A stretch of DNA of 64,000 bases from Psychrobacter aquaticus CMS 56 (lineage in GTDB: Bacteria > Pseudomonadota > Gammaproteobacteria > Pseudomonadales > Moraxellaceae). The stretch covers positions 124,001-188,000 of the forward strand of contig NZ_AUSW01000011.1 of the NCBI RefSeq assembly GCF_000471625.1. The letters run 5' to 3'. The notes beneath the pieces are model-generated. The model was not told the DNA's origin. It saw only the letters and a list, made by a program, of their open reading frames with translations, and searched no databases. This document shows positions 9,166 through 17,660 of this stretch, in pieces. How positions within the stretch are numbered: the stretch's first letter is position 1; every line of letters begins with the position of its first letter. The translations under genes were made by a program, and so were the position numbers.

Positions 9166-9627
9166 TTATTTGCTACACTTGCCTTTTACACCCAGCTTAA
9201 GATCTGATATTGCCTCTTTACCTTCAGCTTCTGGAACCAATTTAAGTCCAGCACCACCGACAAATAAGCCCGGCTTAATATATTGCTTAATAAAGTAGTT
9301 TTGACCAGCTGTCGTATTTACCATTAAATAATTTGGAGAAAATTCAGATTCAGTAGATATTTTATGTGTCATATTTCCTTGCACTTCTTGGTGAAAAAAT
9401 GTGCCGCGCGCTGTCTCACCAACACACTCATCATCAATCCAAATATCTTTCTTCAAACTGGCACCCACGACACTGTTAGAACGATAAATATATAATCCTG
9501 CTTTATCGCTCGAAGGCGATTGAACTTGCTTTAAGACATCAGATACTTGTGCTTGTTCTGTAGGAATAGAAGCACAACCAGCAAATAGGACTGAAGTCAT
9601 GGTTAAAAAAGCGATTTTTTTTAGCAT
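9166..9627 (-). CDS. DUF2846-type lipoprotein
   Basis: A 153-residue predicted lipoprotein. The signal peptide ends in the lipobox LFAGC (Cys18). The mature part has the pattern of DUF2846 proteins: AGLYIYRSNSVVGASLKKDIWIDDE, then GTFFHQEV, then a 'GQNYFIKQYIKPG' strand, giving a predicted beta-sandwich. Family members are small periplasm-facing lipoproteins of unknown role. It is convergent with the accessory gene at 8539. The 370 bp upstream hold only the uvrA relic. Confidence 0.8.
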   Translation of the reverse strand: MLKKIAFLTMTSVLFAGCASIPTEQAQVSDVLKQVQSPSSDKAGLYIYRSNSVVGASLKKDIWIDDECVGETARGTFFHQEVQGNMTHKISTESEFSPNYLMVNTTAGQNYFIKQYIKPGLFVGGAGLKLVPEAEGKEAISDLKLGVKGKCSK

Positions 9628-9911
9628 AATATTTCTCTAATAATAAAGTTGACCTGACTGACAAAATTTTAGTGCCATTACGGTTGAGAATAGAGAAATC
9701 AAGACTTAGACCTAATAACTGATCACTAGCTTATCGCTTGGTTGGCAAGCTATTAGTAGCTCCCACAATCTCTTTATCATAACTTCAATGTATAAATTTT
9801 GTTACATTACAATACAGATAATTTTATTAAAACTCAACTTAATTTATCGATATTTGCTTATATTATTCTAAAAACCTATTTTTTATCCTGCTTCAGTAAG
9901 GTTAGTAGATT

Positions 9912-9971
9912 AAAGGCAATACCATCGTGGTCATGGAGCATAACTTGGACGTGATTAAAATGGCAGATTAG
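9912..9971 (+). pseudogene. relic of a uvrA-like gene (about 19 codons)
   Basis: The stretch translates as [19 protein letters not shown] followed by TAG. It matches the C-terminal ATPase of UvrA ([20 protein letters not shown] at about 6101-6160) with two substitutions and a Trp-to-stop change. No flanking similarity extends it. It is too specific to be chance and is best read as the remnant of a lost uvrA paralogue or a partial duplication. The rest of the 9628-9998 gap shows nothing else. Confidence 0.75.
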
Positions 9972-9998
9972 GTGTTAGTTTTCTATAAAAGCCACTTC

Positions 9999-10280
9999 CT
10001 AAACAAACTCCCTCTCAACATCCATTACCCGCGCATCCACAGTACGCTCTATTTTCTCTTCAATTTCACGACACTGTGACTCAACCTCACGTTTGGATAG
10101 CGCGACTACTACAAACGTCCATTCGCTGGCGTCATGCCGATCACGCTCGCCGCTTTCACACACTGCTACACTTGGATTACGACCGAAGCGCTCATGTAAG
10201 CCGCCCATGCGTTGGCGTTTTTCTTTTAACGAGCCACATCCGGGCAATGAAAACGTCAGCGTCAAAATACCAATAGGCAT
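9999..10280 (-). CDS. DUF503 (YlxP-like) protein
   Basis: A 93-residue DUF503 protein, starting MPIGILTLTFSLPGCGSLKEKRQRM, the usual family opening (a beta strand followed by SLKEKR). The C-terminal half contains WTFVVVALSKREVESQCREIEEKIE, a ferredoxin-like alpha/beta fold. I chose the ATG at 10280 because GAGGAGAATATC lies directly upstream and family members start there. A longer frame from 10337 adds residues without family resemblance. YlxP proteins are often near ribosome-maturation genes; function is unknown and no such neighbour is present here. Confidence 0.85.
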   Translation of the reverse strand: MPIGILTLTFSLPGCGSLKEKRQRMGGLHERFGRNPSVAVCESGERDRHDASEWTFVVVALSKREVESQCREIEEKIERTVDARVMDVEREFV

Positions 10281-10419
10281 GATATTCTCCTCGTTATGTA
10301 ATTTACGCTTTATAATAGCAGCAAAAAAGCACCGCAAGTGATGATATCGCTACCTTGTGCTATCAGCATCGCATCATCACTTATACTGTTTATATCAATG
10401 ACTAAGTTGCGTAGTTAAC

Positions 10420-11208
10420 ATGACTTCTATCAGTTACATCCAGCAGCAGCGCATTACTCGACTGTGCGTGCGCTGCGGATTACTCCTCATGCAGTATGGT
10501 GCTGAGTCTGCCGTTGTGGTGGACTTATCTAAGCGCTTGGGCATCGCTTTGGGGATGAACAGCGTGGAGTGTTCGCTCAATTTTAATGCGCTTACATTGA
10601 CCACCATCTGTGATGAACGCTGTATCACCACCACCAGAGACACGATCAATCAGAGCATCAATGTCAATTTATTGGTGCAAATTCAGCAAATCGTCAATAA
10701 AACCGAAGCTTCCATAAACGACGATAAATTGACAGAACTCACCACGCGTGCTTTTGATGAGTTAGATAAGGCCGTCTATCCACCGTGGCTGGTGAGCGTG
10801 TTTGTTGGCGCGTCTTGTGCCGCGTTTGCTTATCTGAATGGCGGCAGTTGGTCAATTACCGCCGTGACCTTTATCGCTGGCATGGTGGCGATGCTCACAC
10901 GTATTTATTTATCTAAACATCATTTCAACCCCTTTATCACCGTTATTGTGACCGCTTTTATCGCTTCGTTAATTGGGGCGACAACCTATTATTTTGATAT
11001 TGGTAATAATGCAGATATTGCGGTTGCCTCTAGCGTGCTCCTACTGGTGCCAAGCTTTCCTTTGATCAACTCTTTTTCAGACATCTTAAAAGGTTATGTC
11101 AATATTGGTATTGGACGGGCCGTTTTTACCTATATGTTGACCTTGTCAGCTTGTGTGGGCATTGTAATAGCACTTGTATTACTTAGAATACAGCACTGGG
11201 GGTTTTGA
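10420..11208 (+). CDS. threonine/serine exporter family protein, YjjP-like subunit
   Basis: A 262-residue protein of the DUF1212 / ThrE N-terminal family. A cytoplasmic N-terminal region of about 120 residues (ITRLCVRCGLLLMQYGAESAVV...) is followed by five predicted membrane helices. E. coli YjjP has similar length (256) and works with YjjB, reported as a succinate exporter; in other bacteria the fused form ThrE exports threonine and serine. The partner gene follows with one base between stop and next ATG, so the pair is an operon and the split is natural, not a frameshift. The substrate cannot be told from sequence. Confidence 0.88.
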   Translation: MTSISYIQQQRITRLCVRCGLLLMQYGAESAVVVDLSKRLGIALGMNSVECSLNFNALTLTTICDERCITTTRDTINQSINVNLLVQIQQIVNKTEASINDDKLTELTTRAFDELDKAVYPPWLVSVFVGASCAAFAYLNGGSWSITAVTFIAGMVAMLTRIYLSKHHFNPFITVIVTAFIASLIGATTYYFDIGNNADIAVASSVLLLVPSFPLINSFSDILKGYVNIGIGRAVFTYMLTLSACVGIVIALVLLRIQHWGF

Positions 11209-11209
11209 C

Positions 11210-11662
11210 ATGTGGTTCATAGAAACCGTTGTATTGTCTTGCATTATTACCCTTGGTTGGACACTCATGTTTACCGTACCCAAACGCTATATTTTACCTT
11301 GTTTGCTTATGACTGCTTTGGGATTTGGGCTAAAGACGGCTCTTGTCTATCAGCACGTACATATCGTGGTTGCCAGCTTTTTTGGGGCGATGCTTGCCAG
11401 CTTTTTGGGGGTGTATTTTTCTAGAAAATACACCCTACCGCCCAAAGCTCTAATCTCGCCAAGTGTCATCTGTATGATGCCCGGTATTGCCGCTTATAAG
11501 GCGATGGTCAGTATGGTGCAGATTGGTTATTTTGGTTATTCGGACGAGTTATTTAATCAGATGATGGGGTATTTTTTTGAGGCTTTATTTGTGACCTCAG
11601 GATTGGTACTGGGCTTGTCCATCCCTGGACTGTTGTTTTATAGACGCCGTGCCATTGTCTAG
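11210..11662 (+). CDS. threonine/serine exporter family protein, YjjB-like subunit
   Basis: A 150-residue DUF3815/YjjB-type membrane protein with about four to five helices and the conserved motif PSVICMMPGIAAYKAM. I place the start at ATG 11210, one base after the yjjP-like stop, rather than at the upstream in-frame codon inside that gene. It completes the two-subunit transporter with the preceding gene. Confidence 0.86.
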   Translation: MWFIETVVLSCIITLGWTLMFTVPKRYILPCLLMTALGFGLKTALVYQHVHIVVASFFGAMLASFLGVYFSRKYTLPPKALISPSVICMMPGIAAYKAMVSMVQIGYFGYSDELFNQMMGYFFEALFVTSGLVLGLSIPGLLFYRRRAIV

Positions 11663-11694
11663 ATTGGTTTAAGTAGTTTTAGATGAAAGGCTAT

Positions 11695-12741
11695 TTAATT
11701 TACGTTCTTAAATTTGGCAAGATTGTTCAAACTGCCTTGCGCGCTTTTGACGTTCGATTTTAACGAAACTGTCTTGTTAGGCAGTTTTACCGTGATGCCA
11801 TTATTATTAATTTGATAGCGCACAGATTTTTTAGTAAAGCTTAATGTTTTCTTTGACGCATCATAGTCAAACTGCCCATCATAAGACAGCTCAATTTTAC
11901 CATCTTTGTCCGCAAACATATAAATCAGTGTCTCACCGTCAGTACTATCTAACACCATTTTTTTACCGTTTTCCAAATCAAACCTGTAAACAGAAAGAGA
12001 TACTTCACCTTCATTTGAACCATTACGCGGTGGTAGCATTTCATAGTTATCTATCAACATCTTACCATTCACTTTTGTTTTTTCAGTGATAGAAACCAAC
12101 CCTCTAGCGTTATACTCTTCTTCGATAATATGGACAGCTACGGGCTTATTATCAATCACTTTATACTCAGAAAACTGATGCCACGCTGCCCCACTTTTAG
12201 TCATGGTGCTCAAGGTTTGGCTGTCTTCATCAACGCCAAAAAATCCGCAGTAACCTTGTGCCAATTCGGTAAATGCTTCGCTATGAGCGAATTTAGCGCC
12301 TTTCTTTAAATATACCTGATAAGAAGGCCCACCGTAGCAGCCGTTGCTTCCATCTTTCAATGCCAAGTCTTTTTGCCAATCAAAGTTAAAATCCTTATAA
12401 ATCAATATGCTATGTTCCCCATACGGGATACTGACAATATTGGCGCTGATGTTTTTACCCAGCTGACGTTCTTTACTATTATCTAGTTCATAATCTATAT
12501 CGATGTCAGCAGGCTGACTAATAAGAACTTTCTTGGTCTTAATATCTATAATATTAATGACACTATTTGCCTCACTGTCTTCATCGTTTACGGTCTTGAT
12601 AACTGCGTCATAATCATCCGAGAAATCTTGGATTTGATAGGTTTGAGCAAAGGCAGGACAGATTAAGAAAGGTAAAAACAGCAATGCGACTGGTAAAGGG
12701 GATAACTTAAATAATTTTTTAGGGATAAAAGAGGTATTCAT
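11695..12741 (-). CDS. secreted protein of unknown function (XAC2610-like pattern)
   Basis: A protein of about 348 residues with a clear signal peptide (hydrophobic core PVALLFLPFLICPAFAQ, cleavage after AFA). In the first half, 'YKDFNFDWQKDLALKDGSNGCYGGPSYQVYL' resembles the XAC2610-type / FG-GAP-like pattern of periplasmic proteins. The second half is beta-rich. I use the ATG at 12741 because AAGGATG lies 7-12 bases upstream; a start at 12759 is possible. It lies 57 bp downstream of a small lipoprotein on the same strand, probably one transcription unit. Function unknown. Confidence 0.7.
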   Translation of the reverse strand: MNTSFIPKKLFKLSPLPVALLFLPFLICPAFAQTYQIQDFSDDYDAVIKTVNDEDSEANSVINIIDIKTKKVLISQPADIDIDYELDNSKERQLGKNISANIVSIPYGEHSILIYKDFNFDWQKDLALKDGSNGCYGGPSYQVYLKKGAKFAHSEAFTELAQGYCGFFGVDEDSQTLSTMTKSGAAWHQFSEYKVIDNKPVAVHIIEEEYNARGLVSITEKTKVNGKMLIDNYEMLPPRNGSNEGEVSLSVYRFDLENGKKMVLDSTDGETLIYMFADKDGKIELSYDGQFDYDASKKTLSFTKKSVRYQINNNGITVKLPNKTVSLKSNVKSAQGSLNNLAKFKNVN

Positions 12742-12797
12742 ATACATCCTTAACAGCATGAGAAAACAGAAAAGTAACAGCTCACCTGAGTATATTT

Positions 12798-13166
12798 TTA
12801 ATTATCTAAGGCCCATTCACCATTTACTTTAGACAATTTAAAGCGGGTCTTATCGATTCGGCTAGTACCAGCAATCGTCTGTGTGATATCAGCCGTACAC
12901 GCATAGGTGTTCCAGCCTTCTGTAGTATCACAATTGATATTTTCGATGCGTTCAAGCTTTGGCATCATGCGTTCCATCATATTGCTCATGGCTATTGCTG
13001 TTTTATCATTACCTGCACTTGCCACGGCATCACTCACTATTCTATCGCCTTGCTTATATTGATCTTCAATTAGACCCTCAACGATGCTTTCAGAAGGCGG
13101 ACTCGAACAGGCGCTAAATAGTGGAATCAATAACGCTATCACGGTCAGTTTTTTTACCTGCTTCAC
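12798..13166 (-). CDS. small predicted lipoprotein
   Basis: A 122-residue protein with a short signal peptide ending in the lipobox LFSAC (Cys20). The mature part has a helical region (MMERMMPKLERIENINC) and an alternating beta segment (TYACTADITQTIAGTSRIDKTRFKLSKVNGEW) as seen in small beta-barrel-like domains. Two cysteines around ENINCDTTEGWNTYAC could pair. No family recognised. It precedes the secreted protein gene on the same strand. Confidence 0.7.
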   Translation of the reverse strand: MKQVKKLTVIALLIPLFSACSSPPSESIVEGLIEDQYKQGDRIVSDAVASAGNDKTAIAMSNMMERMMPKLERIENINCDTTEGWNTYACTADITQTIAGTSRIDKTRFKLSKVNGEWALDN

Positions 13167-13302
13167 GTCACTTTCACTATAGTTATAAAGTTACCTGAAC
13201 TATATATAATTAATGCTCCGAACCCAACTTAATTTCATGCTATTTATTTGAATTGCAGCCTTGCCCGTTTTTTAGTTTGAGGACAGGTTTAAAAACTACT
13301 CG

Positions 13303-13409
13303 TATAGTCGATTCAATTTGAAAGTGGTACAAGGCAACCGAGTGCAGATGTATATGTCATACTTCAAACAAGATTAACGTCGTAACACTTTTATAGTGGA
13401 GTGACTATA
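13303..13409. repeat. degenerate copy of the palindromic intergenic repeat (R9)
   Basis: The left end TATAGTCGATTCAATTTGAAA and the right end (inverted) TATAGTCACTCCACTATAAAA match the termini of the repeat family. The inner part is shorter (107 bp in total) and diverged. It lies in the gap 13167-13463. Confidence 0.55.
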
Positions 13410-13463
13410 CTGACAGCGCAATCTCGTTACTGTTATGATGCAATTAATACTGACTGTTGAGAG

Positions 13464-13676
13464 ATGACCGTGTGGCAGGTATACCTTTTTATATTACCGA
13501 TTGGTCTTGGAATCATGACATTGGCAGCAAGTTTGCTGTTCTTTTTTGCTTATCTGATGTCTGATGACAATGCCACACGCTTACCAGCGTTTAACTGGTT
13601 TAAGCGCTTAATTATTGTGGCATTTATTTTGCTGAGCATCGGACTGTTTATGACGTTTGGTCATTTTTGGGGTTAA
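13464..13676 (+). CDS. small two-helix membrane protein
   Basis: A 70-residue protein with two predicted membrane helices (about residues 5-30 and 48-68) separated by a short polar loop (SDDNATRLPAFNWFKR). The ATG at 13464 follows GAGAG. It stands alone, convergent with the GNAT gene 12 bp away. Function unknown; the even hydrophobic pattern and ribosome binding site make it likely to be real. Confidence 0.6.
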   Translation: MTVWQVYLFILPIGLGIMTLAASLLFFFAYLMSDDNATRLPAFNWFKRLIIVAFILLSIGLFMTFGHFWG

Positions 13677-13688
13677 TCAAGATAGCAT

Positions 13689-14285
13689 TTACTCGCTAAC
13701 GATTTTTTCTAATTCTAATAACTCCAAATCTTGACGTTTGGGTTCGCCATTATTGCCATCATTTGGAAATGGCACTTTATTACCATTTAGCTCATAACCA
13801 CGGCGCTGATAGTAAGCCAGTAATTCAGGACGATGACTTAGAATTGACATAGTCAGGCGCGCAGGTTTTGTTTGAGCCTCTTGGGCACTTGATTGCAGAT
13901 ATCTTATGGCAAACGTCTCTGCTGCTTGTAGTATCTGATGACCAACGCCCTTCCCTTGTAGCTCAGGATGTACGGCAAACATGCCAATATAAGCGCTTTT
14001 GTTCGCGTCAGGATCGACTTTCATATCGACTGCGATACAGCCAAGCATCTCACCTGTCTCTGCTCCATTTCGCTCGCCTGTCGTCGTTTTTGGATACACA
14101 AAGAGATAATGGTTCGGATTGGTGATGGTGTTTGTCAATTCAGCGGGTGTGATACGAATACCACCAACCAAATCCGCCTCATTAGTCCAGCCCGCTGCCT
14201 CCCGATAACAGCAATTTAATAACTGTTCAAGTGCGCCAATATCATCCGTTTCGGCTTGACGTAAAAACACAGCATCCTTATCCAT
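13689..14285 (-). CDS. GNAT family N-acetyltransferase
   Basis: A 198-residue single-domain acetyltransferase. The acetyl-CoA-binding motif A is clear: IGMFAVHPELQGKGVGHQIL (about residues 100-119), followed by the helix of motif B and a late LLAYYQRRGYEL strand-helix typical of the fold. The N-terminus (VFLRQAETDDIGALEQLLNCCYRE) starts the fold normally. Substrate unknown. The upstream gap carries repeat R1. Confidence 0.88.
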   Translation of the reverse strand: MDKDAVFLRQAETDDIGALEQLLNCCYREAAGWTNEADLVGGIRITPAELTNTITNPNHYLFVYPKTTTGERNGAETGEMLGCIAVDMKVDPDANKSAYIGMFAVHPELQGKGVGHQILQAAETFAIRYLQSSAQEAQTKPARLTMSILSHRPELLAYYQRRGYELNGNKVPFPNDGNNGEPKRQDLELLELEKIVSE

Positions 14286-14311
14286 ATTGTAATTTTCCTT
14301 TTTTATTGACT

Positions 14312-14463
14312 TATAGTTAGGCTAATATAAAAGAGAGCCAGCGAGACTAGGATAAATTTTTTAACGCCTCTGGAGTGCAAAGCACACAGCAAGCGAGAAA
14401 AATTTGTACCAGTCTCGCATCATAATCTTGTGTATCCATTTTATTCAATATCGACTTATTATA
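14312..14463 (+). repeat. palindromic intergenic repeat, copy R1
   Basis: A 152-bp member of the family: termini TATAGTTAGGCTAATATAAAA and, at the other end, CAATATCGACTTATTATA. The inner CACAGCAAGCGAGAAAAATT is followed by the subfamily marker CCAGTCTCGC. Orientation is given by the GCACAGCAAGC-like core on the plus strand. It fills the gap 14286-14522. Confidence 0.8.
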
Positions 14464-14522
14464 AAAGGCTGACCTGAATCAACAGGCCAGCCTTTATCAT
14501 AATACTTATACCCTGTTACAGG

Positions 14523-16130
14523 CTAGTGCGATAACGCATGGGCTTGGTCGATAATATCGAATCCAGCATTGAGCTGCGCGCGTGTTGGCGCATGACCACG
14601 GCGCAGTAGCTCAGAGAATGCAACCAACTCTTTGTCACGTCCTAGCGTACTTGCCGCACTGGCACGCGTATCATCGCCATCGTCAGCGAAATAGTACTCG
14701 ATATAATCGAGCGTATCTGGTGCACCAAATAAGATATTGTGCTCGGGTGTCTCGGCATGACCGCTATAACGCAGGCTTTTGCCATATTGCATCGTCCAAA
14801 AGAAAGGAATACGCGCCTCCAGTGAGTCAACCGTGTCATCATTTATGATCGCGGCCGCCGTCACCAAACCATGCTGCAAGGCCACGCGCCAATGCTCTAT
14901 ACGCATACGACCCATTTGATTGGTGGCTTTGGCGATATCACCTAGCGCATAAACACCATCACGTAATTGCAAATGACTATCCACTTGCACGCCATCTGGG
15001 TCATTGACCTCGTTTAGCAACGCGGTACGTGGAGATACGCCTGTACCCAAGATGACCACATCTGCGTCAAGCGTACTGCCATCTGACAGCGTGATACCAT
15101 TGACTTTGCCATCATCACTATTAATTTCTTCAACGCCTGCCCCAAATGCGAACTTGACGCCTTTTTCTTCGTGCAGTTTGATTAATGCGTTGCTCACCGT
15201 CTCAGATACGATATTGCTCATGACACGGCGGCCACGACCCACGACCGTCACAGAGGCCGCTTTGCCCGCTTGTATCAAGGCTGACGCCGCCTCCATGCCA
15301 ATAAACCCTGTACCTACTATGACGACGTGCTTGTTATCGCTGGCCGCTGTGATGGCCTTGGCATCATTCATACTGCGTAAAGTATAAACGTCATCAAGCT
15401 CAGCCCCTTTAAAGGGTGGTATCTTAGGCTGCGCCCCTGTCGCTACGACTAAAAAATCGGCAGTTTGCTGTGTGCTTTGACCGTTTTTATTTTCAATCAC
15501 TATGGTACGCTCATTGGGCAATACTGCACTGACCGTTTGGTTTAAACGCAGCTCAATATTGTTGTTACTCGCCCAATCAGCACCGCCCAGTAGCAGTTTT
15601 TCTGCATCCATCTTGCCTGCCAAAAATGCTTTAGATAACAAAGGACGGTTATAAGGCGCGGACTCATCAGCACTGATAAGCGTGATCTTGCCACCATAAC
15701 CCGTTTGACGTAGCTGATGCGCCGTCATAAAGCCTGCACCGCCGCCACCCACGATGATGGTATGTGTGTCGATCAATTTGTCCTTTTCAATCGACTTATT
15801 TATCTTGGCGGAGGTCGTCACGGTCACGCTGTCACCATCATCTGTCAGCTCATATCGGGTCAAACCTTCTATCGCTATTGGCTCTAGTAACGTGCCCTCT
15901 TGGCTATCAAAGCTTGCATGATGCCAAGGACAAACCACACGATTACCACAGCGCAAGCCTGATCCTAAATCAGCCCCAGCATGCGGACATTTGCCATCAA
16001 AGGCGCTAAATTTGTCCTCATCACGAGTGATTAAAATGATACTATCGTCATCCTGTTTATAGGATTTCATACCACCACTTGGAATATCCGCTTTGCTAAT
16101 AGTGACGGTATTAATGGTTGCGTTGCTCAT
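14523..16130 (-). CDS. FAD/NAD(P)-dependent reductase with N-terminal Rieske domain
   Basis: A 535-residue fusion. Residues about 5-105 form a Rieske [2Fe-2S] domain with ligands C48-x-H50 (CPHAG) and C67-x2-H70 (CPWHH). From about residue 117 follows a pyridine nucleotide-disulphide oxidoreductase with an FAD-binding GGGGAG and an NAD(P)-binding GTGFIG. The architecture is that of AIFM3-like / ferredoxin-reductase-like flavoproteins, which pass electrons from NAD(P)H to an iron-sulphur acceptor. No oxygenase gene is adjacent, so the partner is unknown. Confidence 0.9.
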   Translation of the reverse strand: MSNATINTVTISKADIPSGGMKSYKQDDDSIILITRDEDKFSAFDGKCPHAGADLGSGLRCGNRVVCPWHHASFDSQEGTLLEPIAIEGLTRYELTDDGDSVTVTTSAKINKSIEKDKLIDTHTIIVGGGGAGFMTAHQLRQTGYGGKITLISADESAPYNRPLLSKAFLAGKMDAEKLLLGGADWASNNNIELRLNQTVSAVLPNERTIVIENKNGQSTQQTADFLVVATGAQPKIPPFKGAELDDVYTLRSMNDAKAITAASDNKHVVIVGTGFIGMEAASALIQAGKAASVTVVGRGRRVMSNIVSETVSNALIKLHEEKGVKFAFGAGVEEINSDDGKVNGITLSDGSTLDADVVILGTGVSPRTALLNEVNDPDGVQVDSHLQLRDGVYALGDIAKATNQMGRMRIEHWRVALQHGLVTAAAIINDDTVDSLEARIPFFWTMQYGKSLRYSGHAETPEHNILFGAPDTLDYIEYYFADDGDDTRASAASTLGRDKELVAFSELLRRGHAPTRAQLNAGFDIIDQAHALSH

Positions 16131-16388
16131 AAATTTTCCTTAACGGTTATAATTATTTTCTAATTGAATGCTATTATTCCCTGATTGCAGCCTGTGCTGC
16201 CGCTGCCAGTCGTCTCAAGTGACGTATGTCTATATCCATCAGTACCTATATATCGATAGTAGCAAGACCACTTGGCTTACGCTGTTTTTTTGTAGGTTTG
16301 CTGCGTTGCAAAACGTAATTACTTGCTTTTAACACCGCCCTTTACCATATCCCTTTAAAACTTATCATCAAAAATAAAAGACCGTTTT

Positions 16389-17660
16389 ATGACTTCTCAA
16401 GAGAAAGATATCAACCTGACAACCAATTCTCCCTCTACGGCTCAAGAAATAGCACTAAAAAATGAGGCGCTAAATAATAAGGTACTGGGTAATGAAACAT
16501 TCGATATCTCAAATATCGATATAGCCGCAGCGACTGATACCTCAAGCTTACCGCAGCCCATACAGCCACCGTTAAAACAAGCAAGCTATAAAGCCCATAC
16601 CACAGACTTTATCGTCAACGAGATATTGCCGCTAGAGTTTACTGGCGAAGGTGAGCACTTGTGGTTGCATATACAAAAATCAGGGATGAACACCGCGTAT
16701 CTTGCCAAACTGCTATCAGAATGGGCTGAGATTCCGTTACGCGATGTCGGCTACTCAGGTCTCAAAGACCGTCATGCGCTGACCACGCAGTGGTTTAGTC
16801 TGCGCATACCCAAAAAACAATTGCCTGAATCTGAGTTTGCACCGACAGATATCGGAGACAATGAATCGGTCACTATCCTCACCCAGCATTGGCACAATAA
16901 AAAACTCAATCGCGGCACTCACAGAGCCAATGAGTTTATTATTACCTTACGGGATATAGAGTTTGACCGTTTAGACAATGAAACGTATGAGCAAGTGCCC
17001 TCTGTCATGCAACGAGTCGAGCAGTATTTAAAAACCATGAGCGAAAATGGCGTACCTAATTATTTTGGTACGCAGCGCTTTGGACGTAACGGTAATAATG
17101 TTAGAGAAGCCTTGGCATTGTTTGCGCGTCCACCGCGCGAGGTAAGGCCGCAACCAAAAAAGAGCAAACGTAAGCACGTACCACGTGAGCAAAACACCAT
17201 GGAATTGTCTGCTGCGCGTAGCTTGATATTCAATGAGATATTGGCAGCACGCGTCAGTGATGGCAGTTGGAATAACGGTCTGGCAGGTGAAGTGTTTAAC
17301 TTAGATGGTTCGGGATCGATATTTACGAGCGAAACGATCGACGATACTCTGCGCGCGCGACTTGCCAGCGGTGATATCCATCCTACTGGTGTATTATGGG
17401 GCACGGGTAACGACAAAGTCAGTGGCGCAGCCGCAGCCATCGAGCAGGACATTGTTCAGGGCAATCCACTATTAATGCCACTAGCAAAAGGCTTAGAGAC
17501 GCGCGACATTAAAGCACAGCGGCGAGCGCTGCGATTACCTATCGAAGCACTGTCTTGGAGATGGGATGATGAACAAACGCTGGTGCTAAACTTTACGTTG
17601 ACCACTGGCAGTTTTGCGACCAGTGTATTGGCAAGCTTGGTGCAGCAATTGACCTCATAA
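16389..17660 (+). CDS. truD: tRNA pseudouridine(13) synthase TruD
   Basis: TruD makes pseudouridine 13 in tRNA-Glu. The 423-residue protein holds the family motif GYSGLKDRHALT with the catalytic Asp at about 127, and the later VPNYFGTQRFGRNGNN motif. It is longer than the E. coli enzyme (349) through an N-terminal extension of about 50 Asn/Ser/Thr-rich residues and a basic insert (RPQPKKSKRKHVPREQ). Its last 6 bases overlap the end of the convergent GGDEF gene. Confidence 0.95.
   Translation: MTSQEKDINLTTNSPSTAQEIALKNEALNNKVLGNETFDISNIDIAAATDTSSLPQPIQPPLKQASYKAHTTDFIVNEILPLEFTGEGEHLWLHIQKSGMNTAYLAKLLSEWAEIPLRDVGYSGLKDRHALTTQWFSLRIPKKQLPESEFAPTDIGDNESVTILTQHWHNKKLNRGTHRANEFIITLRDIEFDRLDNETYEQVPSVMQRVEQYLKTMSENGVPNYFGTQRFGRNGNNVREALALFARPPREVRPQPKKSKRKHVPREQNTMELSAARSLIFNEILAARVSDGSWNNGLAGEVFNLDGSGSIFTSETIDDTLRARLASGDIHPTGVLWGTGNDKVSGAAAAIEQDIVQGNPLLMPLAKGLETRDIKAQRRALRLPIEALSWRWDDEQTLVLNFTLTTGSFATSVLASLVQQLTS

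Noticed and set aside
10420..11662. ThrE exporter split by a frameshift
   Set aside because: The two pieces match the natural YjjP and YjjB subunits in length, each has its own start, and the junction is a normal stop-start pair.
16131..16388. Further copy of the intergenic repeat between the Rieske-reductase gene and truD
   Set aside because: Only vague similarity (CAGCACAGGCTGC) and no matching termini, so not counted.
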